Shown: positions 1-9,224, counted from the stretch's first letter. The stretch: DNA of 55,383 bases from Candidatus Hydrogenedens sp. (GCA_012522755.1 JAAYJV010000097.1:1-55383); one strand, 5' to 3'. Made by a program: numbers and translations. Notes: generated from the sequence alone by a model not told the origin.

Positions 1-128
1 CCGGAGACAACGTGACCATTACCGGTGAGCTGATCATGCCCATCGCCATGGGTCCCGAACTGCGCTTCGCCATCCGCGAAGGCGGCCGTACCGTTGGTGC
101 CGGTGTCGTCTCCAAAATTATTGAATAG
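1..128 (+). CDS. tuf: Elongation factor Tu, C-terminal end (partial)
   Basis: Only the last 41 codons are inside the window, with the reading frame starting at base 3. The peptide contains [17 protein letters not shown] and ends [10 protein letters not shown], the very conserved end of EF-Tu domain III. EF-Tu delivers aminoacyl-tRNA to the ribosome as a GTP complex. Its place directly before rpsJ is the usual str-S10 junction (rpsG, fusA, tuf, rpsJ), so the str genes probably lie just upstream of the window. Confidence 0.95.
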   Translation, partial: GDNVTITGELIMPIAMGPELRFAIREGGRTVGAGVVSKIIE

Positions 129-185
129 TCTTCCGGTTTCAGGCGTTGTGCCTGTTTCGTCATACTGAGCTTTTAAAGCAGCAAG

Positions 186-214
186 GGTTGAGCCCGGCTT
201 GTCCGGGTGCAACC
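186..214 (+). promoter_or_regulatory. Stable hairpin in the tuf-rpsJ gap
   Basis: GGTTG (186-190) pairs with CAACC (210-214) and CCCGG (193-197) pairs with CCGGG (203-207) around a CTTGT loop, leaving one A/G mismatch and one G-T wobble between the two helices. No T-run follows, so it is not a simple terminator. It lies 23 bases before the rpsJ start, where other bacteria carry S10-operon leader controls. A role in autogenous regulation or RNA processing is inference. Confidence 0.5.
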
Positions 215-237
215 ACAATCTGACAGTGGAGAAAACA

Positions 238-546
238 ATGAGCTCCGACCATAAAATAAGACTCAAATTACAAGCCTATGACCATCGCTTGTTGGATCAG
301 TCTATTGACATGATCATCCAGGCGGCACGCAGGACAGGCTCGGGTGTGCGCGGACCTGTTCCGCTTCCCACCCAATTCAACAAATGGACCGTATTGCGCA
401 GCCCCCATGTGAACAAAAAATCCAGAGAGCAATTTGAAAGCCGTACGCATAAAAGAGTGCTGGACATCCTTCAACCCAGCGCCAACACGGTGGATGCCCT
501 GATGAAACTGGCACTGCCGGCTGGTGTGGATGTGGAAATCAAATAG
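238..546 (+). CDS. rpsJ: 30S ribosomal protein S10
   Basis: The 102-residue protein carries [16 protein letters not shown] near the N-terminus, the hallmark of S10, which binds the 30S head and also serves as NusE in transcription antitermination. The frame is open upstream to a TTG at 199, but the ATG at 238 has GGAG six bases upstream and gives the normal family length, so I chose it. It is the first gene of the S10 part of the supercluster and follows the hairpin in the tuf-rpsJ gap. Confidence 0.96.
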   Translation: MSSDHKIRLKLQAYDHRLLDQSIDMIIQAARRTGSGVRGPVPLPTQFNKWTVLRSPHVNKKSREQFESRTHKRVLDILQPSANTVDALMKLALPAGVDVEIK

Positions 547-606
547 CAACCGAGCCAGGCGGGAAAGTACCTGGAGTACATATAACCCGCTGTGAGGATA
601 AGAACG

Positions 607-1242
607 ATGCTGAAAGGTTTGTTGGGACAAAAACTGGGAATGACGCGCCACTTCACTGAAGATGGTCTGTGGATCCCTGTTACCTTGCTTCAAGCCGGAC
701 CCTGCACCGTGGTTCAACGCAAAACTGCGGATCGCGACGGGTACGAGGCTGTACAGGTAGGCTATGGTGACAAAAAAGAAAATCGCTGCACGAAACCTCT
801 TCGCGAACATTTCAAGGCTGCAGGTGTGGAGCCCAAACGTGTTCTGCGTGAATTCAAAGTGGAAAATGGCAGTGAGTTGAAACCCGGTGATGAGATTTGC
901 AGCGACATTTTCAAAAAAGGTGATCGCGTGGATGTCTCCGGAGTGAGCAAAGGACGCGGCTTTACCGGTGTCATGAAACGGCATAATTTCGCCGGAGGTT
1001 CGAGAACACACGGATCCAGATTTCATCGGCGCCCCGGTTCGGTCGGTGCAAGCTCTACCCCGGCTGAAATCGTCAAAGGTAAAAAAATGCCCGGTCAAAT
1101 GGGCAATTGCCGTGTGACGGTTCAGAATCTTGAAGTGATTGATGTGGTACCGGAAAAAAATCTCCTGGTTATCCGCGGTGCCGTTCCCGGCGCAAATGGC
1201 GGCGTGATCATGGTTAAACACAGTGTGAAGGGAGCCAGATAA
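607..1242 (+). CDS. rplC: 50S ribosomal protein L3
   Basis: The 211-residue protein begins MLKGLLGQKLGMTRHF, the standard L3 start, and has the SRTHGSRFHRRPGSVG and KKMPGQMG motifs of the extended loop that reaches the peptidyl-transferase centre. An upstream GTG at 592 is in frame, but GAGG (594-597) lies ten bases before the ATG at 607, which matches the family start. L3 is an early assembly protein of the large subunit. rplD starts two bases after its stop, so the two are probably translationally coupled. Confidence 0.96.
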   Translation: MLKGLLGQKLGMTRHFTEDGLWIPVTLLQAGPCTVVQRKTADRDGYEAVQVGYGDKKENRCTKPLREHFKAAGVEPKRVLREFKVENGSELKPGDEICSDIFKKGDRVDVSGVSKGRGFTGVMKRHNFAGGSRTHGSRFHRRPGSVGASSTPAEIVKGKKMPGQMGNCRVTVQNLEVIDVVPEKNLLVIRGAVPGANGGVIMVKHSVKGAR

Positions 1243-1244
1243 TC

Positions 1245-1871
1245 ATGGTAACCCTCAAGGTAGTTGATATGCAGGGAGTCGAACAGACTCCTTTGGAAGT
1301 GAATGAGGCTGTCTTCAACGTGGAAGTGAGCGATACGCTGCTGCATGATGTAGTGGTGGGCTTGCAGGCCAACCAGAGACAAGGCACTCACAGTACCAAA
1401 ACACGATCGGAAGTTTCCGGCGGCGGTGCCAAACCTTTCCGCCAGAAAGGAACCGGTCGTGCCAGGCGCGGAAGCACCCGTGAGCCTCTTCTCAAAGGCG
1501 GCGGTGTCGCCTTCGGGCCCAAACCCAGAAGCTATCGGAACAAAGTCACAGCCGGCATGAAGCGCCAGGCCCTCTGTGGTCTGCTCAGCGACCGCGCAAG
1601 GACGGAACGCTTGTGCGTACTGTCTGACTTTGCCATCGATGCTCCGAAAACACGCACATTTGCAGATATGATCAAAGCCATTGATGCTGATGCACGGAAA
1701 ACGCTGCTGGTTGTGGCCGACCACAACCCGGTCGTACTTCTTTCATCGAGAAACATTCCAAATGTGGCCGTCCGCACGGCTGCTGATGTGAATGCCCTGG
1801 ATGTGATCAGTGCCTCCCGCATCGTCCTGCAGCAGGAAGCGCTGCCGAAACTTGAGGAGCGGCTCACATGA
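1245..1871 (+). CDS. rplD: 50S ribosomal protein L4
   Basis: The 208-residue protein has the L4 loop motif GGGAKPFRQKGTGRAR followed by GGGVAFGPKPRSY, the extension that lines the polypeptide exit tunnel. In proteobacteria L4 also represses its own S10 operon. Whether it does so here is unknown, although a stable hairpin does precede rpsJ. Its last codon overlaps the rplW start (ATGA at 1868-1871), which indicates translational coupling. Confidence 0.96.
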   Translation: MVTLKVVDMQGVEQTPLEVNEAVFNVEVSDTLLHDVVVGLQANQRQGTHSTKTRSEVSGGGAKPFRQKGTGRARRGSTREPLLKGGGVAFGPKPRSYRNKVTAGMKRQALCGLLSDRARTERLCVLSDFAIDAPKTRTFADMIKAIDADARKTLLVVADHNPVVLLSSRNIPNVAVRTAADVNALDVISASRIVLQQEALPKLEERLT

Positions 1872-2167
1872 CTTTAGAATACCATAAAATTATTGATCGC
1901 CCCATCGTCACTGAAGAGTCTCAGATTCTTCGTGAAAACGGCAATCACTATGTGTTTCGTGTAAACCCTGCAGCCAATAAAAAGCAAATCGGCGAAGCCA
2001 TTGAAGAAATGTACCGTAAAGAGGACATCAGGGTTGTAGCCGTACGCACGATGAATTGCCGGGGCAAATCGCGCAGACAGTTCGGAACACGTCTGAGCGG
2101 TCGCCGTGCTCACTGGAAAAAAGCCATCGTCACTCTGCGCGACGGCGACACCATCGAATTCATCTGA
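1868..2167 (+). CDS. rplW: 50S ribosomal protein L23
   Basis: The 99-residue protein has IIDRPIVTEES near the start, then NHYVFRVNPAANKKQIGEAIE, both typical of L23. L23 sits at the exit of the polypeptide tunnel and is the docking site for trigger factor and SRP. The start overlaps the rplD stop by four bases. Length is normal and nothing unusual was seen. Confidence 0.95.
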   Translation: MTLEYHKIIDRPIVTEESQILRENGNHYVFRVNPAANKKQIGEAIEEMYRKEDIRVVAVRTMNCRGKSRRQFGTRLSGRRAHWKKAIVTLRDGDTIEFI

Positions 2168-2181
2168 CGGAGAGAATACCG

Positions 2182-3009
2182 ATGCCTATAAAAAGATTTA
2201 AACCTTATACGCCTTCACGCCGACATATGACCGTGTCAGATTTTTCTGATCTGTCAAAAACCAAGGCGCAAAAAAGGCTGCTCAAGCCGAAAATAAGAAT
2301 CAGTGGCCGGAACCACATGGGCCGGATCACCCTGCGCCGTCGTGGTGGCGGAACGAAAAAGCTCTATCGGGTCATTGATTTCCGTTGCAATAAAGATGGC
2401 GTGCCCGGCGTTGTGGAAACGCTCGAATACGATCCCAACCGCTCAGCGCGTATAGCCCTCATCAAATACAAAGACGGTGATAAACGCTATATGATCGCTC
2501 ACAGTTCACAGAAAGTGGGACAGAGCATCCTGAGCGGCCCCAAAGCTGACTTTGAGCCGGGTAATACCATGGAACTGGGCCTCATGCCTCTGGGAAGTGT
2601 TGTCTACAATGTGGAGCTCACCCCGGGTAAAGGCGGTCAGATCGCACGGTCAGCCGGAAATAAATGCCAGCTTCTGGCAAAAGAAGGCAAATTTGTTGTT
2701 CTGCGTCTGCCTTCCGGTGAAATGCGCCGTTTCTTCAGCAATTGCCGCGCCACACTCGGCACGGTGAGCAACGAAGATCACAGCAACATCTCCCTGGGTA
2801 AAGCAGGGCGAAGCCGCTGGCTCGGGCGTCGACCCAAAGTCCGCGGTGTGGCCATGAACCCCATTGATCACCCTCACGGTGGTGGTGAAGGGCGCACTTC
2901 GGGCGGACGACATCCCGTTTCCCCCTGGGGCGTTCCGACCAAAGGGCGTAAGACACGCAAGAAAAACAAAAGATCGAACAAGTTCATTATTCGTCGTAGG
3001 AATGCTTAG
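2182..3009 (+). CDS. rplB: 50S ribosomal protein L2
   Basis: The 275-residue protein starts MPIKRFKPYTPSRR and includes GRITLRRRGGG, YDPNRSARIALI and the C-terminal GVAMNPIDHPHGGGEGR segment. That segment holds the conserved histidine loop near the peptidyl-transferase centre. The frame is open upstream into rplW, but the ATG at 2182 has GGAGAG upstream and matches the family start. L2 is needed for subunit joining and peptide-bond formation. A 71-base gap follows before rpsS. Confidence 0.97.
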   Translation: MPIKRFKPYTPSRRHMTVSDFSDLSKTKAQKRLLKPKIRISGRNHMGRITLRRRGGGTKKLYRVIDFRCNKDGVPGVVETLEYDPNRSARIALIKYKDGDKRYMIAHSSQKVGQSILSGPKADFEPGNTMELGLMPLGSVVYNVELTPGKGGQIARSAGNKCQLLAKEGKFVVLRLPSGEMRRFFSNCRATLGTVSNEDHSNISLGKAGRSRWLGRRPKVRGVAMNPIDHPHGGGEGRTSGGRHPVSPWGVPTKGRKTRKKNKRSNKFIIRRRNA

Positions 3010-3080
3010 TAACAGACAGGCTGTCTGATCATCCTGCAAATTAAAGCCGTCCTTCGGCAAAACCTATAAGGAGTACACAG

Positions 3081-3344
3081 GTGTCCCGTTCGTTAAAGAA
3101 AGGCTATTTCATTGACGATCACCTGCTGCAGAAAGTTTTAAGGCAACAGCGTGAGAGAGACAGGCGGGTTATTAAAACCTGGTCACGCCGATCAACGATC
3201 ATCCCCGATATGGTGGGACTGACCTTGGCGGTTCATAACGGAAAATCCTTCCTGCCTGTATTCGTGACCGAAAACATGGTAGGCCATAAGTTGGGCGAAT
3301 TTGCCCCGACCCGCACATTCCGATCTCATGCGGGTAAAAAATAA
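3081..3344 (+). CDS. rpsS: 30S ribosomal protein S19
   Basis: The 87-residue protein begins with a GTG codon preceded by AAGGAG and reads [15 protein letters not shown], then [14 protein letters not shown] and [19 protein letters not shown], all diagnostic of S19. S19 forms a complex with S13 in the 30S head near the A site. Its position between rplB and rplV is the standard order. Confidence 0.96.
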   Translation: MSRSLKKGYFIDDHLLQKVLRQQRERDRRVIKTWSRRSTIIPDMVGLTLAVHNGKSFLPVFVTENMVGHKLGEFAPTRTFRSHAGKK

Positions 3345-3359
3345 CAGGAGTTTTCAGCC

Positions 3360-3707
3360 ATGCTCACAGCGCGGGCAAAAGTAAAAAATATTCGCATCTC
3401 CGCCAGAAAGGCGCGACTCGTTGCCGATATGATTCGCGGCAAAAAGGTTTTGGAAGCGCGCGATATCCTGGAGTTCTCCTTGAAGCGTTCTGCAGAACCC
3501 ATGCGTAAACTGCTGGATTCAGCTGTAGCCAATGTGGAACTGAAAGCCAGAGAAGTACGGCGGCGTGTAGATACCGACGATTTCACCATTGACACGGTCA
3601 TGGTAGACGAAGGACGAACCTTCTATCGTCATCGGCCAATGGCTCGTGGACGCGCCGGACGGATTCGGCATCGCAGCAGTCATGTAACCCTGACCATTAC
3701 GGAATAG
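3360..3707 (+). CDS. rplV: 50S ribosomal protein L22
   Basis: The 115-residue protein has [18 protein letters not shown] at the N-terminus and a basic C-terminal hairpin with [20 protein letters not shown]. That hairpin is the L22 loop that lines the exit tunnel. AGGAG lies at 3346-3350, nine bases before the ATG. Length and composition are ordinary. Confidence 0.96.
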   Translation: MLTARAKVKNIRISARKARLVADMIRGKKVLEARDILEFSLKRSAEPMRKLLDSAVANVELKAREVRRRVDTDDFTIDTVMVDEGRTFYRHRPMARGRAGRIRHRSSHVTLTITE

Positions 3708-3718
3708 AGGAGATACTC

Positions 3719-4546
3719 ATGGGTCAGAAGATTCATCCTTTTGGTTTTCGCCTGGGCGTCATCCAGAACTGGTCGTCCATCTGGTACGCCGGCAAAGACT
3801 ACGCTGAACTGCTGCATAAAGATCTGCAGATCAGAAAATATGTGAAACAGCGGCTCGAAAACGATCCTGACAGCCCCAAGGCTGAAGTAGCCAAGGTGCT
3901 CATTGAACGTGCCGGCCGCAAATCCAAAGTATTTGTATTTACACCACAGCGAGCCTATGCTATCGGACAAAATGGCGACCGCGTTGAAAAACTCCGCATG
4001 GAACTCCAGAAACTGACTGATCAGGAAGTGGAGATTGAAATCAAGCAGGTTGATGTTGCCGAACTGAGTGCGCAGTTGGTCGCTGATCGTCTCGCCACAC
4101 AGTTGGAAAGGCGTATTTCTTTCCGACGTGCCATGAAAAAAGCCATGCAGAACACCATGCGTCAGGGTGCGAAAGGAATCCGAATCCGTGTAGCCGGACG
4201 CCTCAATGGTGCTGAAATAGCCCGGGCCGAACAAAGTCGTGAAGGCAGCGTGCCTCTGCATACGCTGCGTGCCAATGTGGATTATGGAACTTCCACCAGC
4301 CGCACCACCTATGGCGCCATTGGCGTGAAGGTATGGATTTACCTCGGTGATGTAATGCCTGGTGAACGTGTTGATAACCTGGCTCCCCAGCAGGGTACTC
4401 CGGAAGGGGGACGCCAGCGGGCACCTCGGGGCGATCGTGATGATCGCGGAGGCCGTGGTGGTCGTGGCGGCCGTGGTGGTCGCGGCGGTCGTGGCTCCCG
4501 CTCAGCAGGACAATCCTCTGGCGGAGCTGCGGGTAAAGAATCCTGA
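3719..4546 (+). CDS. rpsC: 30S ribosomal protein S3 with RGG-repeat tail
   Basis: The core starts [14 protein letters not shown] and contains the KH-type segment with [20 protein letters not shown] and the C-terminal domain motif [13 protein letters not shown]3 lies at the mRNA entry tunnel of the 30S subunit. The normal fold ends near residue 215. The remaining 60 residues are low-complexity, rich in Gly, Arg and Ser, with five consecutive RGG units at residues 243-257 (4445-4489). The total of 275 residues is clearly longer than the roughly 210-235 of most bacteria. The tail stays in frame to a single stop, and normal spacing to rplP follows, so it is not an assembly slip. RNA binding by the tail is inferred from RGG chemistry. 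Confidence 0.95.
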   Translation: MGQKIHPFGFRLGVIQNWSSIWYAGKDYAELLHKDLQIRKYVKQRLENDPDSPKAEVAKVLIERAGRKSKVFVFTPQRAYAIGQNGDRVEKLRMELQKLTDQEVEIEIKQVDVAELSAQLVADRLATQLERRISFRRAMKKAMQNTMRQGAKGIRIRVAGRLNGAEIARAEQSREGSVPLHTLRANVDYGTSTSRTTYGAIGVKVWIYLGDVMPGERVDNLAPQQGTPEGGRQRAPRGDRDDRGGRGGRGGRGGRGGRGSRSAGQSSGGAAGKES

Positions 4547-4594
4547 ATTGTTGCGTAATCGTGCCAATGAGCACATAGTGGAGATATACTAGTC

Positions 4595-5005
4595 ATGTTA
4601 ATGCCTAAACGTGTTAAATATCGCAAGCAGCAGCGTGGTCGCCGTCTTGGCGCCGCCAAAGGCGGGTACAAACTCGAAGAAGGCGAATTCGGACTGAAAG
4701 CGATGCAGGACGGCTGGATCACTTCCAGACAGATTGAAGCGGCCCGTGTTGCCATCAACAGGCATCTGAAACGTGGCGGCAAAGTCTTCATCCGTATTTT
4801 CCCGGACAAGCCCATTACCAAAAAGCCCGCTGAAACACGCATGGGCAAAGGTAAAGGCGCTCCCGATCAGTGGGTAGCCGTAGTCAAGCCCGGACGTATC
4901 ATGTTTGAGATAGAAGGGGTTCCTGAAAATCTTGCACGGGAAGCGGTCCGACTTGCCGGATTCAAACTTCCCATTAAGACCCGCTTTGTATCTCGTATGC
5001 AATAG
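4595..5005 (+). CDS. rplP: 50S ribosomal protein L16
   Basis: The 136-residue protein begins [16 protein letters not shown] and contains [22 protein letters not shown] and [22 protein letters not shown], all L16 signatures. L16 helps position the acceptor arm of A-site tRNA. GGAG at 4580-4583 is eleven bases before the first ATG (4595) and too far from the second (4601). The ML start also matches L16 in other bacteria. Confidence 0.96.
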   Translation: MLMPKRVKYRKQQRGRRLGAAKGGYKLEEGEFGLKAMQDGWITSRQIEAARVAINRHLKRGGKVFIRIFPDKPITKKPAETRMGKGKGAPDQWVAVVKPGRIMFEIEGVPENLAREAVRLAGFKLPIKTRFVSRMQ

Positions 5006-5036
5006 TGGATGAGTTCAAACCACGGAGTTTCATGCA

Positions 5037-5252
5037 TTGAAAGCGAAAGAACTTAGAGAAAAAAACAACGAGGCGCTTGAGCAACTGCTTCAGGATTGCC
5101 GTGACGATATCGTCAACTTCCGCTTCCAGCTTGCCACGGGCGTTGTTGAAAACGTCCGCCGTGCAAGAGAAGCGCGCCGGGATATTGCCAGAATTAAAAC
5201 CATCTTGAGAGAGCGGGAATTGAACGAGGCGAAAGGGACGACTGAATCATGA
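5037..5252 (+). CDS. rpmC: 50S ribosomal protein L29
   Basis: The 71-residue protein starts [17 protein letters not shown] and continues with [29 protein letters not shown], a helical hairpin typical of L29. The only usable start is a TTG at 5037, preceded by GGAG at 5024-5027. A nearby ATG at 5032 runs straight into a stop. L29 binds near the tunnel exit with L23. Its stop overlaps the rpsQ start. Confidence 0.94.
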   Translation: MKAKELREKNNEALEQLLQDCRDDIVNFRFQLATGVVENVRRAREARRDIARIKTILRERELNEAKGTTES

Positions 5253-5551
5253 GCAGCGAAGTCACGCAAGATACTGAAGTCAGGCAAGAAGCGAAAGTAG
5301 CCCTGGGTAATCGTAAAGAACGTGTCGGACTGGTCATAAGCACGGCCATGGACAAAACCATTACCGTTGCAGTCGATCGTGTCAAAGAACATCGCCTCTA
5401 CAAAAAAGCGCTTCGTCGGACCAAGAAATACAAAGCCCACGATGCCGAAAATACCTGCAACGTAGGTGATACCGTTCGCATCAGAGAAACGCGTCCGCTG
5501 AGTAAGACAAAACGGTGGCGCCTGGTAGAAATCATCGAACGCGCGAAATAG
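5249..5551 (+). CDS. rpsQ: 30S ribosomal protein S17
   Basis: The 100-residue protein has the S17 OB-fold motifs [30 protein letters not shown] and [18 protein letters not shown]. The first 22 residues (Glu/Val/Thr-rich) are an extension compared with the usual 80-90 residues. The ATG overlaps the rpmC stop, and a later in-frame start before the core is not obvious, so the extension is probably real. S17 is a primary 16S rRNA-binding protein. Confidence 0.95.
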   Translation: MSSEVTQDTEVRQEAKVALGNRKERVGLVISTAMDKTITVAVDRVKEHRLYKKALRRTKKYKAHDAENTCNVGDTVRIRETRPLSKTKRWRLVEIIERAK

Positions 5552-5569
5552 CGTCTAAGGATAGTTCAA

Positions 5570-5938
5570 ATGATCCAGATTTACTCAACATTGAATGTTG
5601 CTGACAACTCCGGTGCACGCAAACTGCGCGTCATTCAGGTCATGGGCGGATCCAGAAGAAGGTATGCCGGCCTGGGAGATATCGTCACTGCAAGCGTCCG
5701 GGAAGTCATTCCCAATGCAGCCATCAAAAAAGGCGAAGTCGTCAAGGCCGTTATCGTTCGTGTCAAGCACGACACACAGCGTCCTGATGGCACGGTAATC
5801 CGATTTGATTCAAACGCGGCCGTCCTTCTCACTCCTCAGAATGAGCCCCGTGGAACACGTATTTTCGGACCCGTCCCCCGCGAACTGCGTGAAGGCGGCT
5901 TCCTGCGTATACTGTCTCTGGCTCCCGAAGTATTATAG
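5570..5938 (+). CDS. rplN: 50S ribosomal protein L14
   Basis: The 122-residue protein begins [19 protein letters not shown] and ends with [14 protein letters not shown] and [12 protein letters not shown], the full L14 pattern at its exact usual length. L14 lies at the subunit interface and takes part in an inter-subunit bridge. TAAGGA lies just upstream of the ATG. rplX follows after 12 bases. Confidence 0.97.
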   Translation: MIQIYSTLNVADNSGARKLRVIQVMGGSRRRYAGLGDIVTASVREVIPNAAIKKGEVVKAVIVRVKHDTQRPDGTVIRFDSNAAVLLTPQNEPRGTRIFGPVPRELREGGFLRILSLAPEVL

Positions 5939-5950
5939 GATAGGTACACC

Positions 5951-6262
5951 ATGTATATCAGAAAAAAAGATACCGTTGTTGTTACCAGCGGCCGCTACAA
6001 AGGTCGGCGGGGTCGTGTCCTGGAAGTTTACCCCAAAAAAGAAACGATCCTGGTTGAAGGTGTCAACATCCGTAAACACCATACAAAACCCGGACAGACC
6101 CATCAGAGCGGCGGAATTGTTGAACGGGAAGCCCCGATTCATATTTCCAATGTCATGGGCTGGTGTGAAGAAAAACAGCAACCGTCCCAAATCAAGATGA
6201 AAACACTTGCCGATGGTCGGCGGGTCCGTGTATGGAAGCTTACTGGAGAAGTGTTGGATTAA
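5951..6262 (+). CDS. rplX: 50S ribosomal protein L24
   Basis: The 103-residue protein has the KOW motif near the N-terminus (KKDTVVVTSGRYKGRRGRVL) followed by VEGVNIRKHHTKP and GGIVEREAPIHISNV. L24 is an assembly initiator of the large subunit. Length is normal, and rplE follows after a 65-base gap. Confidence 0.96.
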   Translation: MYIRKKDTVVVTSGRYKGRRGRVLEVYPKKETILVEGVNIRKHHTKPGQTHQSGGIVEREAPIHISNVMGWCEEKQQPSQIKMKTLADGRRVRVWKLTGEVLD

Positions 6263-6327
6263 CCCCCTACAGGACAGCACAGTCAGCCTGAAGGCAATCA
6301 ACGCAGGCTGGTCAGGAGAAATAAGTC

Positions 6328-6873
6328 GTGGTTGCAAGATTAAAAGAGCACTACAAAAACGAAGTTGTGGGCACCCTGGTCAAGCAGTTCAACTATAAAA
6401 ATGTCATGCAGGTGCCGCGCCTGGAAAAAGTGGTCGTCAATATGGGTGTCGGTGATGCCATTGCCGATGCCAAAAATATGGATGCCGCCGTTGCTGAATT
6501 GACTCTGATCACAGGGCAGAAACCCGTGATCCGTAAAGCACGCAAATCCATTTCGAACTTCAAGCTTCGTGCGGGAGCGAATGTGGGTTGCATGGTCACC
6601 TTGCGCGGTGAGTACATGTGGGAATTTGTGGATCGCCTGTTCAACATCGCCATCCCCAGAATCCGTGACTTCCGGGGGCTGCCCCCCAAAGCCTTTGACC
6701 AGCAGGGTAACTACACCCTGGGCATCCGTGAACAGACTATTTTCCCTGAAGTGGATCTGGACAAGGTCAGCCGTGTCAGAGGCATGAATGTGACCTTTGT
6801 CATCAACAATACAGGATCTGCTGAAGAGAGTCATGCGTTGTTGAAGAATCTGGGAATGCCCTTTGCCGGGTAA
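6328..6873 (+). CDS. rplE: 50S ribosomal protein L5
   Basis: The 181-residue protein starts at a GTG preceded by AGGAG and contains [49 protein letters not shown] and [17 protein letters not shown], all typical of L5. L5 binds 5S rRNA and contacts P-site tRNA in the central protuberance. Length matches the bacterial family. Confidence 0.96.
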   Translation: MVARLKEHYKNEVVGTLVKQFNYKNVMQVPRLEKVVVNMGVGDAIADAKNMDAAVAELTLITGQKPVIRKARKSISNFKLRAGANVGCMVTLRGEYMWEFVDRLFNIAIPRIRDFRGLPPKAFDQQGNYTLGIREQTIFPEVDLDKVSRVRGMNVTFVINNTGSAEESHALLKNLGMPFAG

Positions 6874-6923
6874 AGTGGATAGAAACAGCAGGGCGTTTAC
6901 CGCTCAATAGAAGGTATACAGCG

Positions 6924-7229
6924 TTGGCAAAATTAAGCAAAATTGAGAAACACAAAAGACAACTGAAGCTGGTCAATAAATATCGCGAACGCCGCGCAGC
7001 TCTCAAGGCGACTATGATTGATACAAGTCTGTCCCTGGAAGAGCGTCTGGAAGCGGGGCGCGCTCTGGCAAAACTGCCCAGAGATTCCAGCCCCGTCAGA
7101 TTGAGAAACCGTTGTAAACTGAGCGGTCGGCCCAGAGGCTACCTGCGCAAATTCGGTTTGTCAAGAATTGCCCTGCGCGAACTGGCCCATGAAGGCAAAA
7201 TACCGGGTGTAACCAAGTCAAGTTGGTAA
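6924..7229 (+). CDS. rpsN: 30S ribosomal protein S14, long zinc-free form
   Basis: The 101-residue protein starts at TTG (6924) after AAGG and reads [19 protein letters not shown], ending with [28 protein letters not shown] and GVTKSSW. It has none of the CxxC pairs of the short zinc-binding S14, so it is the longer C-minus type. That matters for zinc economy: this copy needs no zinc. S14 assembles late into the 30S head. Confidence 0.95.
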   Translation: MAKLSKIEKHKRQLKLVNKYRERRAALKATMIDTSLSLEERLEAGRALAKLPRDSSPVRLRNRCKLSGRPRGYLRKFGLSRIALRELAHEGKIPGVTKSSW

Positions 7230-7260
7230 AACTAATTTTTGGAACAAGGATTGTAATGTT

Positions 7261-7659
7261 ATGTCTATGAGCGACCCAATTGCTGATTTGCTGACCCGGA
7301 TCCGAAACGGTCTTCAGGCTCGAAAAACAACGGTGGACGTACCCCGTTCCAATATCAAAGCCGCTATTTGCCGTGTTCTCAAAGAACAGGGCTATATTGA
7401 AGGCTTTGAAGAAATCGACAATCCCCCTCAGGGAATGCTTCGCATAAGCTTGAAATATCTCTCCGATCGCAGGCCCGTCATGCAGGGCATGCGTCGGGTA
7501 AGCAAACCCAGCCTTCGTGTATATAATGGCCACAGCGAAATCAGACAAGTGCGCAGCGGATTGGGCATTGCCATCGTCAGTACCTCCAAAGGGGTGATGA
7601 CGGGCAAACAGGCCCGCGCTGAAAAAGTCGGTGGCGAACTGCTCTGTGAAGTGTGGTAA
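7261..7659 (+). CDS. rpsH: 30S ribosomal protein S8
   Basis: The 132-residue protein begins MSMSDPIADLLTRIRNG and ends GLGIAIVSTSKGVMTGKQARAEKVGGELLCEVW, the standard S8 sequence. AAGGA at 7246-7250 fits the ATG at 7261. The ATG at 7267 is an alternative that removes two residues. S8 binds the central domain of 16S rRNA and in E. coli represses the spc operon. No such site was identified here. Confidence 0.96.
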   Translation: MSMSDPIADLLTRIRNGLQARKTTVDVPRSNIKAAICRVLKEQGYIEGFEEIDNPPQGMLRISLKYLSDRRPVMQGMRRVSKPSLRVYNGHSEIRQVRSGLGIAIVSTSKGVMTGKQARAEKVGGELLCEVW

Positions 7660-7711
7660 AACAGGCTGTATTCTCAGGAATAGTTTTAATTAAAATAGGA
7701 GTTATAGCGCC

Positions 7712-8251
7712 GTGTCCCGTATAGGTAAATTGCCGGTACAAATACCTTCAGGCGTCAAGTGTACCTTGGAAGGCACTTCTTTGACAGTAGCCGGTCCCAA
7801 AGGCAGCCTTGAAGCAGTCTTCTCCCCGGAAATGACGATCAGTCTTGATGACGGGCAACTCGTGGTCACTCGTCCCAGTGATTCCAAAGAGCACAGGTCA
7901 CTCCATGGATTGACCAGAACGCTTGTGAATAACATGATGGTGGGAGTCAGCGAAGGATTCAAGAAAACCCTGTTGTTGGATGGCACGGGCTATCGTGTTT
8001 CCTTGCAAGGGAAAAATCTGAACCTCGTTGTCGGATACAGTCATCCCGTCATAATGGAACCGCCCGAAGGGATTACGCTGGAAGTGGAAGGTACCAGTAC
8101 CATTCATGTTTCCGGTATCAACAAACAGCTCGTAGGACAAGTTGCCGCCAACATTCGGAAGATCCGCCCCGTTGAACCTTACAAAGGAAAAGGCATCCGA
8201 TACCTGAATGAATTTGTTGTGCGCAAGGAAAGCAAAACAACGGGTAAGTAA
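7712..8251 (+). CDS. rplF: 50S ribosomal protein L6
   Basis: The 179-residue protein starts at GTG (7712) with AGGAG upstream and reads SRIGKLPVQIPSGVK, then HGLTRTLVNNMMVGVSEGF and VGQVAANIRKIRPVEPYKGKGIRY, the L6 signature. L6 has two related domains and binds near the factor-binding site. Length is normal. Confidence 0.96.
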   Translation: MSRIGKLPVQIPSGVKCTLEGTSLTVAGPKGSLEAVFSPEMTISLDDGQLVVTRPSDSKEHRSLHGLTRTLVNNMMVGVSEGFKKTLLLDGTGYRVSLQGKNLNLVVGYSHPVIMEPPEGITLEVEGTSTIHVSGINKQLVGQVAANIRKIRPVEPYKGKGIRYLNEFVVRKESKTTGK

Positions 8252-8306
8252 TTAAGAAGCGGTCAAAACCGGAAAAATATGCATCCGGTCTAGCGAAAGG
8301 CATATC

Positions 8307-8660
8307 ATGGCTAACACGAATCAGAAATTTGTACAACAAAAGCGGCGTGCTGAGCGTATCCGCAAGAAAATCAGCGGCACGGCTGAGCGTCCGCGCCTGC
8401 ATGTTGTCAGAAGCCTTAAACATATCTATGCCCAGATCATCGATGACAGCTCAGGGCGTACCCTGGCTGCAGCCTCTTCCCTGGCACTGAAAGTGGACGG
8501 GGGCAATGTGGCCGGTGCCCGTGAAGTGGGCAAAGCCATCGGTGAAAAGGCCAAAGAAATATCCGTTTCCATCGTCAGCTTTGACCGGGGCGGTAATTTA
8601 TATCATGGCAGAGTCAAAGCGCTTGCTGATGCGGCACGCGAAGCAGGCCTGCAATTTTAG
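8307..8660 (+). CDS. rplR: 50S ribosomal protein L18
   Basis: The 117-residue protein has a basic N-terminus ([20 protein letters not shown]), then [15 protein letters not shown] and the C-terminal [26 protein letters not shown], typical of L18. L18 binds 5S rRNA together with L5. AAAGG precedes the ATG. rpsE follows after a 48-base gap. Confidence 0.96.
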   Translation: MANTNQKFVQQKRRAERIRKKISGTAERPRLHVVRSLKHIYAQIIDDSSGRTLAAASSLALKVDGGNVAGAREVGKAIGEKAKEISVSIVSFDRGGNLYHGRVKALADAAREAGLQF

Positions 8661-8708
8661 CAAACAGGTTTTTTGTCTACGGCAAATATTAACATACGAG
8701 GCGACCAG

Positions 8709-9224
8709 ATGAATCGCAAACCCGATTTTAGCAATGAGTTTAGAGAAGAAGAATCTTTGGTGGAACACGTCGTCAAAATTTACCGTGTAGCCAAAGTGGT
8801 CAAAGGCGGCCGACGCTTTAATTTCAGTGCCCTCGTCGTCGTTGGCGATAAAAACGGCAATGTGGGCGCAGCCCTGGGTAAAGCGGCTGAAGTGCCCGAT
8901 GCCATCCGTAAGGGTGCCGAAAAAGCACGCAAAAATATGATCAAAGTACCCGTTGTTGCCACAACCATCCCTCATGAGATTACAGGTCGCCTGGGTGCCG
9001 CCCGTGTCCTGCTCAAACCCGCATCCCGGGGTACGGGTGTTGTTGCCGGTGGTGCTGTCCGCGCCGTTGTTGAAGCAGCCGGTTATGAAAATATTCTTAC
9101 AAAATCACTGGGCTCCGACTGTGTGACCAACATTGTCTGGGCCACCATGGAAGCCTTGCGCAGCCTCAAAAAAGTTGAGGAAGTTGCGGCCGAACGTGGT
9201 TTGGAAGTATCAGAAGTGCTGTAA
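8709..9224 (+). CDS. rpsE: 30S ribosomal protein S5
   Basis: The protein has [31 protein letters not shown] and the C-terminal motif [19 protein letters not shown] with [14 protein letters not shown], which define S5. The frame opens upstream at 8673, but GAGG at 8698-8701 lies seven bases before the ATG at 8709. That start gives 171 residues, so I chose it. S5 helps form the mRNA entry helicase site with S3 and S4. The gene that often follows, rpmD (L30), is absent: rplO starts 53 bases later. Confidence 0.96.
   Translation: MNRKPDFSNEFREEESLVEHVVKIYRVAKVVKGGRRFNFSALVVVGDKNGNVGAALGKAAEVPDAIRKGAEKARKNMIKVPVVATTIPHEITGRLGAARVLLKPASRGTGVVAGGAVRAVVEAAGYENILTKSLGSDCVTNIVWATMEALRSLKKVEEVAAERGLEVSEVL

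Noticed and set aside
199-237. Upstream TTG start for rpsJ at 199
   Set aside because: It lies inside the hairpin and would add a 13-residue N-terminus that S10 does not have; the ATG at 238 has a better ribosome-binding site.
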